From Paraglaciecola marina (GTDB taxonomy: Bacteria; Pseudomonadota; Gammaproteobacteria; Enterobacterales; Alteromonadaceae): DNA of 64,000 nt. Positions 9,333-17,254 of the stretch are shown here, in pieces. The position numbers and the translations under genes are program-made. The notes under the pieces were generated by a model. The model searched no databases and had not been told where the DNA came from. It saw only the letters and a program-made list of their open reading frames with translations. The first letter of the stretch is position 1. Each line of letters starts with the position of its first letter. The DNA is taken from assembly GCF_004360155.1 (NCBI RefSeq), contig NZ_ML178721.1:1-64000 (forward strand), given 5' to 3'.

Positions 9333-9359
9333 GCCTCAGCGGACTCAAACTGCTGAGGC
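9333..9359 (+). other. Intra-operon hairpin
   Basis: Perfect 8-bp GC-rich stem (GCCTCAGC / GCTGAGGC) with an 11-nt loop, just after the hydrolase stop codon. No T-run follows, so it is more likely an mRNA-processing or partial-attenuation element than a terminator. Confidence 0.5.
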
Positions 9360-9406
9360 AATTATTCACCTTTAAACTATTCACTTTTATAAGCTGAGAT
9401 AGCCTT

Positions 9407-10333
9407 ATGTTCAAAAATTCAAACGTTACCGTTATTGGCGCAGGACTCATGGGTTGTGGTATTGCCCAAGTGTTTGCTGTCAAAAATATACAGGTGACCA
9501 TTTATGATTCTATTGCCGAAGCGCGCGGATCTGCAAAAGACAAAATAGCAGCTAATCTAACTAGTTTAAACATGTCGCATGCTTCGCTAGGGTTTATTCA
9601 GGTAACAGGTGATATGCAATCAGCCATATCCAATGCTGATTTTATTATTGAAGCCGCACCTGAAAAGCTGGCAATTAAACAAAAGATATTTGCAGATATT
9701 TTGCCTTTTGTTGAACCCACAACAATAGTTGCAAGCAATACATCAGTCATCCCTATTGTCGATATATTTTCTGGTCTAAATTATCAAGATCAAGTTGTTG
9801 GGACTCATTGGTGGAATCCCCCCTATTTGGTGCCTCTAGTTGAAGTAGTCCAGAGTGAACAAAGTAGTGAGCAGGCTGTTAATACAATGATGGAGCTGCT
9901 GACATATGTTGGAAAAACGCCTGTACACATTCAAAAAGATGTTCCGGGGTTTGTTGGTAACCGCATGCAACACGCACTTTGGCGAGAGGCCATTGCACTC
10001 ATCAATGACGGGGTATGTTCACCTGAAGGTATCGACCTAGTAGTGAAAAATAGTTTTGGCCTGCGACTCCCCGTATTAGGCCCCATTGAAAATGCCGACT
10101 TAGTCGGGTTAGACCTTACGCTAGACATTCACAATGTCATCCTTCCTAGCATTAACAACCAGCAATCACCTGCAGATGTACTTAAACATAAAGTAGCTGA
10201 TGGCAATTTGGGTATGAAATCTGGAAAAGGGTTTATTCAATGGTCAACGGAAAAAGCACAAGGTGTTAGAGATAATCTCAACCAATATTTGCTTAACGCA
10301 CAAAACAAAAGAGAGAAGCAAGATGAAACCTAA
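9407..10333 (+). CDS. 3-hydroxyacyl-CoA dehydrogenase-like NAD-dependent hydroxy acid dehydrogenase
   Basis: The N-terminus is a Rossmann fold (VIGAGLMGCGIAQVFA), and the centre has SNTSVIPI and GTHWWNPPYLVPLVEVV, the histidine motif of the 3-hydroxyacyl-CoA dehydrogenase family. The C-terminal domain (DVPGFVGNRMQHALWREAIALI and SGKGFIQW) completes a 308-residue single-function enzyme. Known relatives act on 3-hydroxybutyryl-CoA, but also on free acids such as L-carnitine and L-gulonate. The next gene encodes a BKACE, which needs a free beta-keto acid. Context therefore favours oxidation of a free 3-hydroxy acid over the CoA ester, as in the L-carnitine dehydrogenase/BKACE pairing. The coding region overlaps the BKACE gene by 11 nt. 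Confidence 0.82.
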   Translation: MFKNSNVTVIGAGLMGCGIAQVFAVKNIQVTIYDSIAEARGSAKDKIAANLTSLNMSHASLGFIQVTGDMQSAISNADFIIEAAPEKLAIKQKIFADILPFVEPTTIVASNTSVIPIVDIFSGLNYQDQVVGTHWWNPPYLVPLVEVVQSEQSSEQAVNTMMELLTYVGKTPVHIQKDVPGFVGNRMQHALWREAIALINDGVCSPEGIDLVVKNSFGLRLPVLGPIENADLVGLDLTLDIHNVILPSINNQQSPADVLKHKVADGNLGMKSGKGFIQWSTEKAQGVRDNLNQYLLNAQNKREKQDET

Positions 10334-11255
10334 TCGTAAAGTTATTATTACCTGTGCTATTACAGGTGCAATGCATACCCCAACTATGTCAGATGCATTA
10401 CCTATTACCCCTGAACAGATAGCCGATGAGTCGCTTAAAGCCGCTGAAGCGGGTGCTTCTATTATTCATTTACATGCAAGAGATCCAGAAAATGGTCAGC
10501 CCACTGGCGACCCAAAAGTTTATATGAAGTTTTTGCCGGCTATTAAAGAACGAACAGATGCCGTTATCAATCTCACCACGGGGGGCAGTCCGACCATGAC
10601 GGTTGAAGAGCGACTTTCTGCAGCCATGTTAGTTAAGCCAGAAATGTGTTCCTTGAATATGGGCAGTTTAAACTTTGCCATGTTCCCCCTAGCCGATCGT
10701 TACAAAACGTGGAAATACGATTGGGAAGAAGAGTATGTGCGCAGCAGTGATGACTTCATATTTCGTAATACCTTTAGAGATATTGAAAAAATCATGACAA
10801 TCATGGCAGAACACGGTACCAAGTTTGAACATGAATGTTATGACGTGGGCCACCTCTACAATCTTGCTCACTTCGCCGACAGAGGGCTAATCAAACCGCC
10901 ATTCTTCATTCAAACCATATTCGGTATTTTAGGTGGCATTGGCGCAGATGAAGAAAACCTGATGTTTATGCGAAGCACTGCAGACCGATTATTTGGTGAT
11001 GATTATCAGTGGTCAGTGTTGGCAGCCGGAAAAAGCCAAATGCCATTTTCAACGCAAGCGGCTTTGATGGGTGGAAACGTAAGAGTCGGACTAGAAGATA
11101 GTTTGTTTATTGGTCGTGGTGAAATGGCTACAAGCAATGCTCAACAAGTTGAAAAGATTAAGCGTGTGTTGGCTGAGTTTTCTTTAGACATTGCCACCCC
11201 AGAAGAAACTCGCCAGATCTTAGGTTTGAAAGGCAAAGACCAAGTCGGTTTTTAA
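10323..11255 (+). CDS. Beta-keto acid cleavage enzyme (BKACE, DUF849)
   Basis: BKACE family enzyme (310 residues). These Zn2+ enzymes condense a beta-keto acid with acetyl-CoA and release acetoacetate plus a new acyl-CoA; the founding member, Kce, acts in lysine fermentation. The start KVIITCAITGAMHTPTMS, the zinc-binding pair in SIIHLHARDPENG, and the late GGNVRVGLEDSLF motif with its metal-ligand glutamate are all present. The start ATG at 10323 has GAGAG upstream and overlaps the dehydrogenase. The preceding dehydrogenase can supply the beta-keto acid. The acetoacetate formed can be used by the scoAB-atoB operon at 2.0-4.6 kb. The specific substrate is unknown. Confidence 0.88.
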   Translation: MKPNRKVIITCAITGAMHTPTMSDALPITPEQIADESLKAAEAGASIIHLHARDPENGQPTGDPKVYMKFLPAIKERTDAVINLTTGGSPTMTVEERLSAAMLVKPEMCSLNMGSLNFAMFPLADRYKTWKYDWEEEYVRSSDDFIFRNTFRDIEKIMTIMAEHGTKFEHECYDVGHLYNLAHFADRGLIKPPFFIQTIFGILGGIGADEENLMFMRSTADRLFGDDYQWSVLAAGKSQMPFSTQAALMGGNVRVGLEDSLFIGRGEMATSNAQQVEKIKRVLAEFSLDIATPEETRQILGLKGKDQVGF

Positions 11256-11268
11256 CAAGGAGAATGTG

Positions 11269-11625
11269 ATGAAAATAGTTAACTTAACGACATTAAAGCC
11301 TTACAACCCACCTGCACATTTCAATATGGTTGCGTTAAAAATGCAAGGGCTTGAAGAAAGCGGCCTAAAGAAGTTTTGGCAAGGTCTCAGTTATTTTTTA
11401 CCTAAAGGCGGGGCAGAGATGCAGTATCAAAAAAATACCTTTGGTGCTGAATTTGAGAAATCTTACTACGTCATCGACGGCGAGTTGACTGTTACTGATG
11501 AAAAAAATCAGTCGTATATTCTCAGTGGCGGTGATTCTGTCGCCATCCATCCAGACGAAGGCCGTAAGTTGATGAACAATACCAATAGAACAGCCACAGT
11601 GTTAGTGACTGTCTCTACTTCATAA
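11269..11625 (+). CDS. Small single-domain cupin protein
   Basis: A 118-residue protein with one cupin barrel: GAEFEKSYYVIDGELTVTD and then LSGGDSVAIHPDEGRKLMNN form the two cupin boxes. The usual two-histidine ligand set of box 1 is replaced by E/K-type residues, so metal binding is doubtful. AAGGAGA lies just upstream. It sits 10-13 bp behind the BKACE gene inside the catabolic operon. It could be an accessory isomerase or decarboxylase, or a ligand-binding protein; a function cannot be assigned. Confidence 0.72.
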   Translation: MKIVNLTTLKPYNPPAHFNMVALKMQGLEESGLKKFWQGLSYFLPKGGAEMQYQKNTFGAEFEKSYYVIDGELTVTDEKNQSYILSGGDSVAIHPDEGRKLMNNTNRTATVLVTVSTS

Positions 11626-11649
11626 GCCATTAGTAATAAAGGATAAATC

Positions 11650-12465
11650 ATGTCAATGACTGAAACGTGGAGTGATGACTTCGCACAAAGTATGTTCAAC
11701 TTAAAAGACAAAGTTGCTGTTATCACTGGCGGTAACGGCACCTTAGGCGCAGCTTATGCTCGAGCCTTTGCTTTGCACGGCGCTAAAGTAGTGGTCACGG
11801 CGAGAAACATGCAAACACTACTAGAGACAGTTGAATCAGTAAAAGAAGTAGGGGGCGAATGCATCGCCATTCAATCTGATGTCACAAACTCTCAATCCAT
11901 TGCGGCATTGGTTACAGCCGTAGATCAACAATTTGGTCGCATTGATATATTAGTCAACAATGCAGGAATGGCATTTAGAGCGCCGGCAGAACAAATGCCA
12001 GCTGATAAGTTTGCTCAAATCATGAATGTTAATGTGACTGGCACTTTGATCCCTTGCCAAGCTTTTGGTCAATACTTTATGCAAAAAGGTCATGGAAAAA
12101 TCATCAATACTTCATCGGTTCGTGGGTTTTGCGGTCATCCTGATGGTTACACCGCCTATGCGGCTTCTAAAGCTGCCGTTGATAGCCTAACTAAACAACT
12201 TTCAACTGAATGGTCGATAAAAGGAGTGAAAGAAAACTTTGCGATCAACATCAATGCCATTGCTCCTACACTGATTAAATCGCCGCTCACACAAGAAATA
12301 TGTGAAGACCCTGTGCGGATTGCCCCATTTTTGGCAAGATTACCTATGGGGCGGGTGGCTGAAACTAAAGATATGGTGGGCTTAGTATTATTCTTGTCAG
12401 CACCGGCTTCAGACTTTATCAATGGTCAGGTTGTTTATGTCGATGGCGGATGCACCGCGGGGTAA
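11650..12465 (+). CDS. Short-chain dehydrogenase/reductase (SDR)
   Basis: Classical SDR of 271 residues. The cofactor motif GGNGTLG is near residue 28, NNAG near 98, and the catalytic Ser-Tyr-Lys set is in NTSSVRGFCGHPDGYTAYAASKAA (Ser and YxxxK as expected). The C-terminal FINGQVVYVDGGCTAG is typical of gluconate 5-dehydrogenase and other sugar-acid or polyol SDRs. It probably oxidises a hydroxyl of the operon's substrate with NAD(P)+. It is preceded by AAGGA and lies 24 bp after the cupin gene. Substrate not identifiable from sequence. Confidence 0.85.
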   Translation: MSMTETWSDDFAQSMFNLKDKVAVITGGNGTLGAAYARAFALHGAKVVVTARNMQTLLETVESVKEVGGECIAIQSDVTNSQSIAALVTAVDQQFGRIDILVNNAGMAFRAPAEQMPADKFAQIMNVNVTGTLIPCQAFGQYFMQKGHGKIINTSSVRGFCGHPDGYTAYAASKAAVDSLTKQLSTEWSIKGVKENFAININAIAPTLIKSPLTQEICEDPVRIAPFLARLPMGRVAETKDMVGLVLFLSAPASDFINGQVVYVDGGCTAG

Positions 12466-12525
12466 CCTGCGACAAGTAGAGCCTTCAATAATGATAATAA
12501 TTAGAAGTGACAACAGAGGTAGTAT

Positions 12526-13983
12526 ATGAACAGTATTCTAATCTTGGTACTGGTCTACAACATTATCGTCATTTGCGGTATTGGAAAATACTTAAGCTAC
12601 AAAGCTAAGCAACAGCAGCAAATAACAGATATGGCGTTAGGTGGACGAGATGCTGGCGTCGCGATGTTTTCCGTGACTATAGCTATTACATACCTAGGCT
12701 CAGCACATGTGTATGGCTTGATGGAGATGTCTTTTGCAATAGGAGCTGTGGCCCTCTGGTTTTGTTTCGCTCATACAATATTATTGTGTGTCATTTGCCT
12801 TGGAACTGGACCATGGATCCGCCGTGTGGGTTCGGCCACAATCCCAGAGTTAATTGGTAAATTGTACGGAAAAAAATTGCGTACCTATACGGCATGCGTG
12901 GGTGCCATGGTGGTATTTGGTTTAGTTACCTTAGAGACACAAACCCTTGGAATAGGCATATCTGCAATGTCTGGTTGGTCATTAGGATGGTCTGCTGTGT
13001 TAGGTGCTGCTATTGGCACCGCATATGTATGCATGGGAGGTATTAAACAGACCATGTGGGTAAACTTAGTCAACGCGGTGGTCATGTACACAGCTGTGAT
13101 TATTGCAGGTATTTACTTAGCATTTGTTTTACCAGATGGCTGGCAGGGGGTCACTCAACATTATGTAAATAGTGGGGAAGAATTTAAGTTGTCTATATTA
13201 GGCACGCCAGACTTATTAGTGGGCTTTGGCTTAGCGGCGATATTCTCGGTAGTGTTTTCACAATCAGTTAATCAACAGGGTATGCAGGCAGCAATGTCGG
13301 CAAAAAATGAGCAAACCATCAAAAAAGCCTTATGGATAGCGGCTCCAATCAATGGATTATTTGGTGTGTTCCCTGTTTTAGTTGGTCTAGCTGCCGCCAC
13401 TATTCCCGAATTTGCACAACTTGGTCCTAAACTAGCAGGCGCTAGATTAATAGTGGAGTTGCTTCCAACATGGTTAGTTGTCCTTTTACAAGCCGGCTTT
13501 TTAGGAGCCTTATTATCTACCTTTGCTATGTCCGCTTTGGCGCCTGCGACTATTTTTGCGAAAGATATTATTGGGGCTAATGTTGAGGGTGGGTTAAGCC
13601 CAGCGAAAGAGAAAGCTTTGATCCGCAGAACGATCATTGTTATAGGCGTATTGGCATCCCCCATGACATTTTATTTACAACCTAACGTGATTCCTGCCAT
13701 AACCTGGTTATTTGCTTGGCTAGTGCCATTCTTCTTCATTATTGTCTCTGGTTTGTTTTGGAAGAGAAATACAAAAATCGCAACACTAGTACTTCTAAGC
13801 TGTTGGCTGGTAAATCTATTTTGGTCATTTACCGATATAAAACACCATATTGGTTTGCCCATGTTGGAAAACGCTCATATTGTCGCTCTAATTGCGTTAA
13901 TTATTACTTTGGTCGGCAATCTTGTGATTCGTGAGTCTAAGAATGGTCTTTTTCATAGTGAAGAAGCCAAACTCACACCTTAA
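12526..13983 (+). CDS. Sodium:solute symporter (SSS family)
   Basis: Integral inner-membrane transporter of 485 residues with about 13 hydrophobic segments. Features of the SSS/SLC5 family include an N-terminal outward helix, the GGRDAGVAMFSVTIAITYLGSAH segment around residues 38-60 (usually involved in Na+ and substrate binding), and GGIKQTMWVNLVNAVVM near 165. It likely imports the operon's substrate across the inner membrane, working in series with the TonB receptor at 5.7-8.1 kb. AGAGGT precedes the ATG. Two tiny membrane-peptide genes follow directly. Confidence 0.88.
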   Translation: MNSILILVLVYNIIVICGIGKYLSYKAKQQQQITDMALGGRDAGVAMFSVTIAITYLGSAHVYGLMEMSFAIGAVALWFCFAHTILLCVICLGTGPWIRRVGSATIPELIGKLYGKKLRTYTACVGAMVVFGLVTLETQTLGIGISAMSGWSLGWSAVLGAAIGTAYVCMGGIKQTMWVNLVNAVVMYTAVIIAGIYLAFVLPDGWQGVTQHYVNSGEEFKLSILGTPDLLVGFGLAAIFSVVFSQSVNQQGMQAAMSAKNEQTIKKALWIAAPINGLFGVFPVLVGLAAATIPEFAQLGPKLAGARLIVELLPTWLVVLLQAGFLGALLSTFAMSALAPATIFAKDIIGANVEGGLSPAKEKALIRRTIIVIGVLASPMTFYLQPNVIPAITWLFAWLVPFFFIIVSGLFWKRNTKIATLVLLSCWLVNLFWSFTDIKHHIGLPMLENAHIVALIALIITLVGNLVIRESKNGLFHSEEAKLTP

Positions 13984-14009
13984 ATAATGTTAAAAAAAAG
14001 TAAACAAAT

Positions 14010-14117
14010 ATGAACTTAGCAATGGTATTATTTATCACTTCACTAACAATGATTGCCGTTATTGTAATCACCTTTACCCTTATCGCCAAGATTGTCGATA
14101 AATTTGGAGCAAAGTAA
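14010..14117 (+). CDS. 35-residue single-pass membrane peptide, likely symporter accessory subunit
   Basis: A 35-codon frame starting ATG at 14010 and ending TAA at 14117. It encodes a short N-terminus, one hydrophobic helix (about residues 4-27, TMIAVIVITFTLIA) and a charged tail KIVDKFGAK, which predicts the tail in the cytoplasm. It begins 27 bp after the symporter stop and overlaps the next small gene by one nucleotide (TAATG). The ribosome-binding site is only a purine-rich A-tract. Small accessory peptides next to SSS-type transporters are known, so a role in stability or activity of the symporter is plausible. I rely on position, topology and coupling rather than homology. Confidence 0.6.
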   Translation: MNLAMVLFITSLTMIAVIVITFTLIAKIVDKFGAK

Positions 14118-14224
14118 TGAACGTAGATCTAGCAACTGAACTGTGGATGGCTGGTATTATTTTATTTGGTGTTGGCTATTATTTCTTTTCGTTTTGGCAA
14201 GTGAGAAACAACGCAAAGGAATAG
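14117..14224 (+). CDS. Second 35-residue single-pass membrane peptide
   Basis: Another 35-codon frame, ATG at 14117 inside the TAATG overlap, stop TAG at 14224. It has a short polar start, one transmembrane helix of about 20 residues (WMAGIILFGVGYYFFSFW) and a basic tail QVRNNAKE. A GGAG at 14106-14109 is well placed for it. The exact match in length with its neighbour, the 1-nt overlap and the position behind the symporter gene suggest the two form a pair working with the transporter. They show no obvious sequence similarity to each other, so they are not a recent duplication. Confidence 0.62.
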   Translation: MNVDLATELWMAGIILFGVGYYFFSFWQVRNNAKE

Positions 14225-14236
14225 CTTGGGTAAAAG

Positions 14237-14266
14237 TGATTTAGCTGTTGTTACGCAGCTAAATCA
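14237..14266. terminator. Hairpin between convergent genes, probable terminator
   Basis: Perfect 11-bp stem TGATTTAGCTG / CAGCTAAATCA with an 8-nt loop, between the catabolic operon and the convergent IclR gene. The T-tract is weak in both directions, so efficiency is uncertain. Confidence 0.65.
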
Positions 14267-14284
14267 ATTGAGTTTAAACTAGGG

Positions 14285-15061
14285 TTATTGAAGTGTGGAG
14301 CCAAGAGCTTGTTCTATAATCTTTTTATACTCCATGAGTTTTTCCGCGATGACTTTTTTGTTTCGATTAAAACGAACTGAAGGAATAGGGATAGAAATAG
14401 CAATATTTCTACCGTAAGGATCTTCAATCGCTATACCCAATGCGCATACACCATCACAATGTTCTTCTTTATCAAAGGCAATGCCCTTTTTCCTGATTTT
14501 ACTAATCTCAATATAGAGCTTATCTAAGCTACTGATAGTGTGTTCGGTAAGAGAACTTAACGGCTTAGTTTGCAATAACTCGTCAATTTCGGCATCTGTC
14601 ATGTTTGCTAATATCGCTTTACCGTTGGCACAACTGTAAATAGGAAAGGCGTCCCCGACGGATGATACCGCTCGAAGTTTTTGGGTATTAGCCACAACCT
14701 GATCGATAAAAATCATCACGCTGCCATCTTGAACAGATAGATCCACTGTCTCTTCTATTTCAACGGATAGTCTTTTCATGTGGGGAAGGATAACGCGATC
14801 AATATCCGCTTTTGCAGCCGATCCAAGAGAAACAAGGCTTGGGCCTAAACGTACCCTTGCCCCAACGCTGGCTGAAATCAGAAAGCCTTCAGTACTTAAC
14901 GCTGCAACTATCCTTTGCACTGTGGAACGAGGTAAGTCAACTTCTTTGGCAATCGCACTTAGACTTAGACCTTCTGACTGTCCTTCTAAAGACTTTAGCA
15001 CTTTCGCTGCTCTAGAAATAACTTGAATACCTAGTTGGCGAGCTGTCCCTTTTTTTTCCAT
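14285..15061 (-). CDS. IclR-family transcriptional regulator
   Basis: IclR regulator of 258 residues. The N-terminal winged helix is clear (ISRAAKVLKSLEGQSEGLSLSAIAKEVDLPRSTVQRIVAALS, about residues 15-57), and a GAF-like effector domain follows with FDKEEHCDGVCALGIAI, the usual IclR signature, near residue 190. It faces the catabolic operon and is probably its regulator, acting at the divergent region 8065-8452. The regulated operon already has a LysR gene for its acetoacetate branch, so the two halves may answer to different inducers. Confidence 0.88.
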   Translation of the reverse strand: MEKKGTARQLGIQVISRAAKVLKSLEGQSEGLSLSAIAKEVDLPRSTVQRIVAALSTEGFLISASVGARVRLGPSLVSLGSAAKADIDRVILPHMKRLSVEIEETVDLSVQDGSVMIFIDQVVANTQKLRAVSSVGDAFPIYSCANGKAILANMTDAEIDELLQTKPLSSLTEHTISSLDKLYIEISKIRKKGIAFDKEEHCDGVCALGIAIEDPYGRNIAISIPIPSVRFNRNKKVIAEKLMEYKKIIEQALGSTLQ

Positions 15062-15197
15062 TAAGTCATCTTCTTATATGCTTATGCAGGTGTACTATTA
15101 TCCAATACACTTCAACCATATTCAATCGACATTTAAAACAGGCTCTGGCTTTGAAGTCCTTGTTTTTTACCTTGATAACAGTAGCGTGTTTTCAATT

Positions 15198-16157
15198 TTA
15201 TCGGTTTAGGGGCATGATTTCCATCATGCTATTCAGTTTAACTTTTTCTACGCTACTACTTTTTTCTTTGTGGGTTAATTGTTGGTGCCATAGGTTGTTG
15301 TCTTGCATTATATCTTGGTTTTCGTCTCCAAAATAAGGGTTTTCAATTTCAATTATACGCCTGGATCCTAAATTAGCTCTCTTAATGTCCTCAGCATAAT
15401 ATTTGTTTAATATTGCATGTAGTTCACCATTGGATACCATCTTTTGCAAACCCGTTTCAATACGCTTTGCTATTTCAGGAAAACTTTTCGAAACATATAC
15501 AAAGGTGGTCATAGGAATATGAAGGGCTAAGTTTGGTTCTACAATAATATTTTTTAACTGTGATTTTCGGTTATCTAATTCATCAAATACTTCGTAAATT
15601 GCTCGTGGGATATAATTAAAACGCTGTTTTTCTAACATTAAAAATAGCCCTTCAAAGGTGTGAGACACAGTCATATTAATATTAGCTTCATTAAAGACTT
15701 TAGTTGTTGCCCAATTTGTCTGTAATCCTGCTGTTAGGTTATTTAAGTCATCTAAGGTTTTTACATTTTCAAATTTTGATAAATCGGCTTTATTTATCAG
15801 GAGTAGTCGATAACTGAGCAGCCCTTTTCGTATTGGTATTTTTATGGGAATAGTGCTCTGGTCCCAAAGTTGGTTTCCTGGGGCTACATAGGTATTGATT
15901 AACTCCCCTGTTTTCATTGAAGCAAATGCTCTGCCTGGGGTCATATCCACATCAATTGTTTCAAATGTAAAAGGGCCGAACTCTGACCTAGTTATTTCAA
16001 GTGCTCGATATATAACTTCGTCTTTATGCTGAGTTCGTTTATCTGACTTTAACAGGGGCCTAAGAACTTTAATTTTATCAAGGCAATATGCATCATAAGA
16101 CAGTGATACTAATATCAATACTGCAAATATATATTTCATTAAAGCTGTTTGTTTCAT
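15198..16157 (-). CDS. Periplasmic solute-binding (family 3-like) protein
   Basis: A secreted protein of 319 residues with an N-terminal signal peptide (MKYIFAVLILVSLSYDAYC, the inner ATG at 16139 being a possible start). It has the general shape of extracellular solute-binding family 3 proteins: an N-terminal lobe with the strand IKVLRPLLK, a central lobe, and the end LQKMVSNGELHAILNKYYAED. No permease or ATPase genes are nearby, so it is more likely an orphan sensor or scavenger than an ABC-transporter component. The last 50 residues (from about 265) form a polar tail beyond the usual fold. A second protein of this kind occurs at 57.3 kb. Confidence 0.6.
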   Translation of the reverse strand: MKQTALMKYIFAVLILVSLSYDAYCLDKIKVLRPLLKSDKRTQHKDEVIYRALEITRSEFGPFTFETIDVDMTPGRAFASMKTGELINTYVAPGNQLWDQSTIPIKIPIRKGLLSYRLLLINKADLSKFENVKTLDDLNNLTAGLQTNWATTKVFNEANINMTVSHTFEGLFLMLEKQRFNYIPRAIYEVFDELDNRKSQLKNIIVEPNLALHIPMTTFVYVSKSFPEIAKRIETGLQKMVSNGELHAILNKYYAEDIKRANLGSRRIIEIENPYFGDENQDIMQDNNLWHQQLTHKEKSSSVEKVKLNSMMEIMPLNR

Positions 16158-16218
16158 TGTCTAGGTTGCCATTGGTTTAGTTATAGAAACTACGCTGTAG
16201 CTAGATTTATAGCTTGTA

Positions 16219-17079
16219 TCAATAAGTTTGTATGCCAAATCTAAGTAAATGGCGGGGTAACACTTCGTCAAGATTTAGAATATCTTGGCCTGTTAGCTCT
16301 ATGAGTTTGAATTTGTTTTCTTTATATATAGCGAGCTTTTTGTCTTTCTTTGCTTGTAACTTTATATCTAGATTATTACGCCAGTATTCAATGTACACTT
16401 TTCCTGTTGGAATATAAAAAGTACAATAAACTTCTTCTTCAATAGGTAGCTTGCGATTATAAGCATGAGTAATCTCTGCCAGATAAAGCCAGTTATCTAT
16501 CAACATTTCTGATTCAGAGTTTACCCAATGACCATCTACAGAACAGAACTTAGTGGGTGTTTCTTGACCGTTATCATTCAAATTAGCTAGGCTTTTTGAC
16601 ATAGCTTGAATTGCGCCTAACAGTATTGGTGAATTTATTAGCGTCTCGGGCCATTTCACATAGGGGATACCGGTACGCGAGTCTTCATTTTGAAGGGCCC
16701 CTTGATGGAGGCCATGTTCAGTTGCGAGCCAACCTTTTAAATTTTTGTTCAGCCACCCTAGTTCTGAGAAAATATGATTTAGCTTTTTCGCAGTTAAGCC
16801 TAATGTCCCAGCCATTTTACTGGAGGTTATCATTGCTATTGGAGTATCTGGTGTTTGATGGGGGGGCAGTTTACTTAGATCAAAATTCTCAGGCCATTCG
16901 ATATAGTTACCAAGCTTGGCTGAGGTTTTGATTTTACCTCCGGCAAGTTTACCTTTGGCTGTGAGTTGCCATTTATCAGACTCGCGAAGAATATAGTTAA
17001 CCTCAAGGAGTTTGGAAAACAATACTTTGGGCTCTAAGTTTTGTCGTTTGGCTAGTGCCGTGGTTGAAAAGTACTTAAT
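16219..17079 (-). CDS. Two-part protein: winged-helix-like N-terminus, nuclease-like C-terminus; no canonical start
   Basis: The usual ORF limit is a TTG at 17022, but the same frame continues upstream and encodes KYFSTTALAKRQNLEPKVL, a helix-turn-helix-like segment that joins smoothly to FSKLLEVNYIL. The only start-like codons upstream are ATT (17079, before KYFSTT) and ATT (17100); a TAG lies at about 17112. A second repeat of similar type is near residues 95-130 of the long form. The C-terminal part (SESEMLIDNWLYLAEI, then FYIPTGKVYIEYW, then KLIEL) looks like a PD-(D/E)xK nuclease-type fold with E, I/V-E-x-W and K elements, but the expected Asp before FYIP is a Thr. Either an ATT start is used or the gene has lost its start codon. 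Function unknown. Confidence 0.5.
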   Translation of the reverse strand: MKYFSTTALAKRQNLEPKVLFSKLLEVNYILRESDKWQLTAKGKLAGGKIKTSAKLGNYIEWPENFDLSKLPPHQTPDTPIAMITSSKMAGTLGLTAKKLNHIFSELGWLNKNLKGWLATEHGLHQGALQNEDSRTGIPYVKWPETLINSPILLGAIQAMSKSLANLNDNGQETPTKFCSVDGHWVNSESEMLIDNWLYLAEITHAYNRKLPIEEEVYCTFYIPTGKVYIEYWRNNLDIKLQAKKDKKLAIYKENKFKLIELTGQDILNLDEVLPRHLLRFGIQTY

Positions 17080-17164
17080 ACCTTGCCCCTTTGGAAAAAT
17101 GTCATGTAACTATAATTAAAAATTACTTTTAAAAACTTATGGGTTATTAAAACGTAAAAGCCTA

Positions 17165-17197
17165 TAAAAAAATACCCCATCATTTCTGATAGGGTAT
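17165..17197 (-). terminator. Rho-independent terminator of the haloperoxidase gene
   Basis: Read on the minus strand, an 11-bp stem (ATACCCTATCA / TGATGGGGTAT, one G-T pair) closed by a GAAA tetraloop is followed by seven T residues. It lies 58 bp after the giant gene's stop codon. Confidence 0.88.
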
Positions 17198-17254
17198 GAG
17201 ATTTATAAAAAAGGTAGAAGTATGTTTCTACCTAAAGTTACTTTCAGAAAACAA

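Noticed and set aside
8453-11255. Carnitine catabolism
   Set aside because: A carnitine-type dehydrogenase/BKACE pair is present, but there is no betainyl-CoA thioesterase, no choline/betaine genes and no carnitine-specific transporter. The first gene is a cyclase-type hydrolase, which carnitine breakdown does not need.
15198-16157. ABC transporter subunit
   Set aside because: The fold resembles a solute-binding protein, but no permease or ATPase gene is in the neighbourhood.
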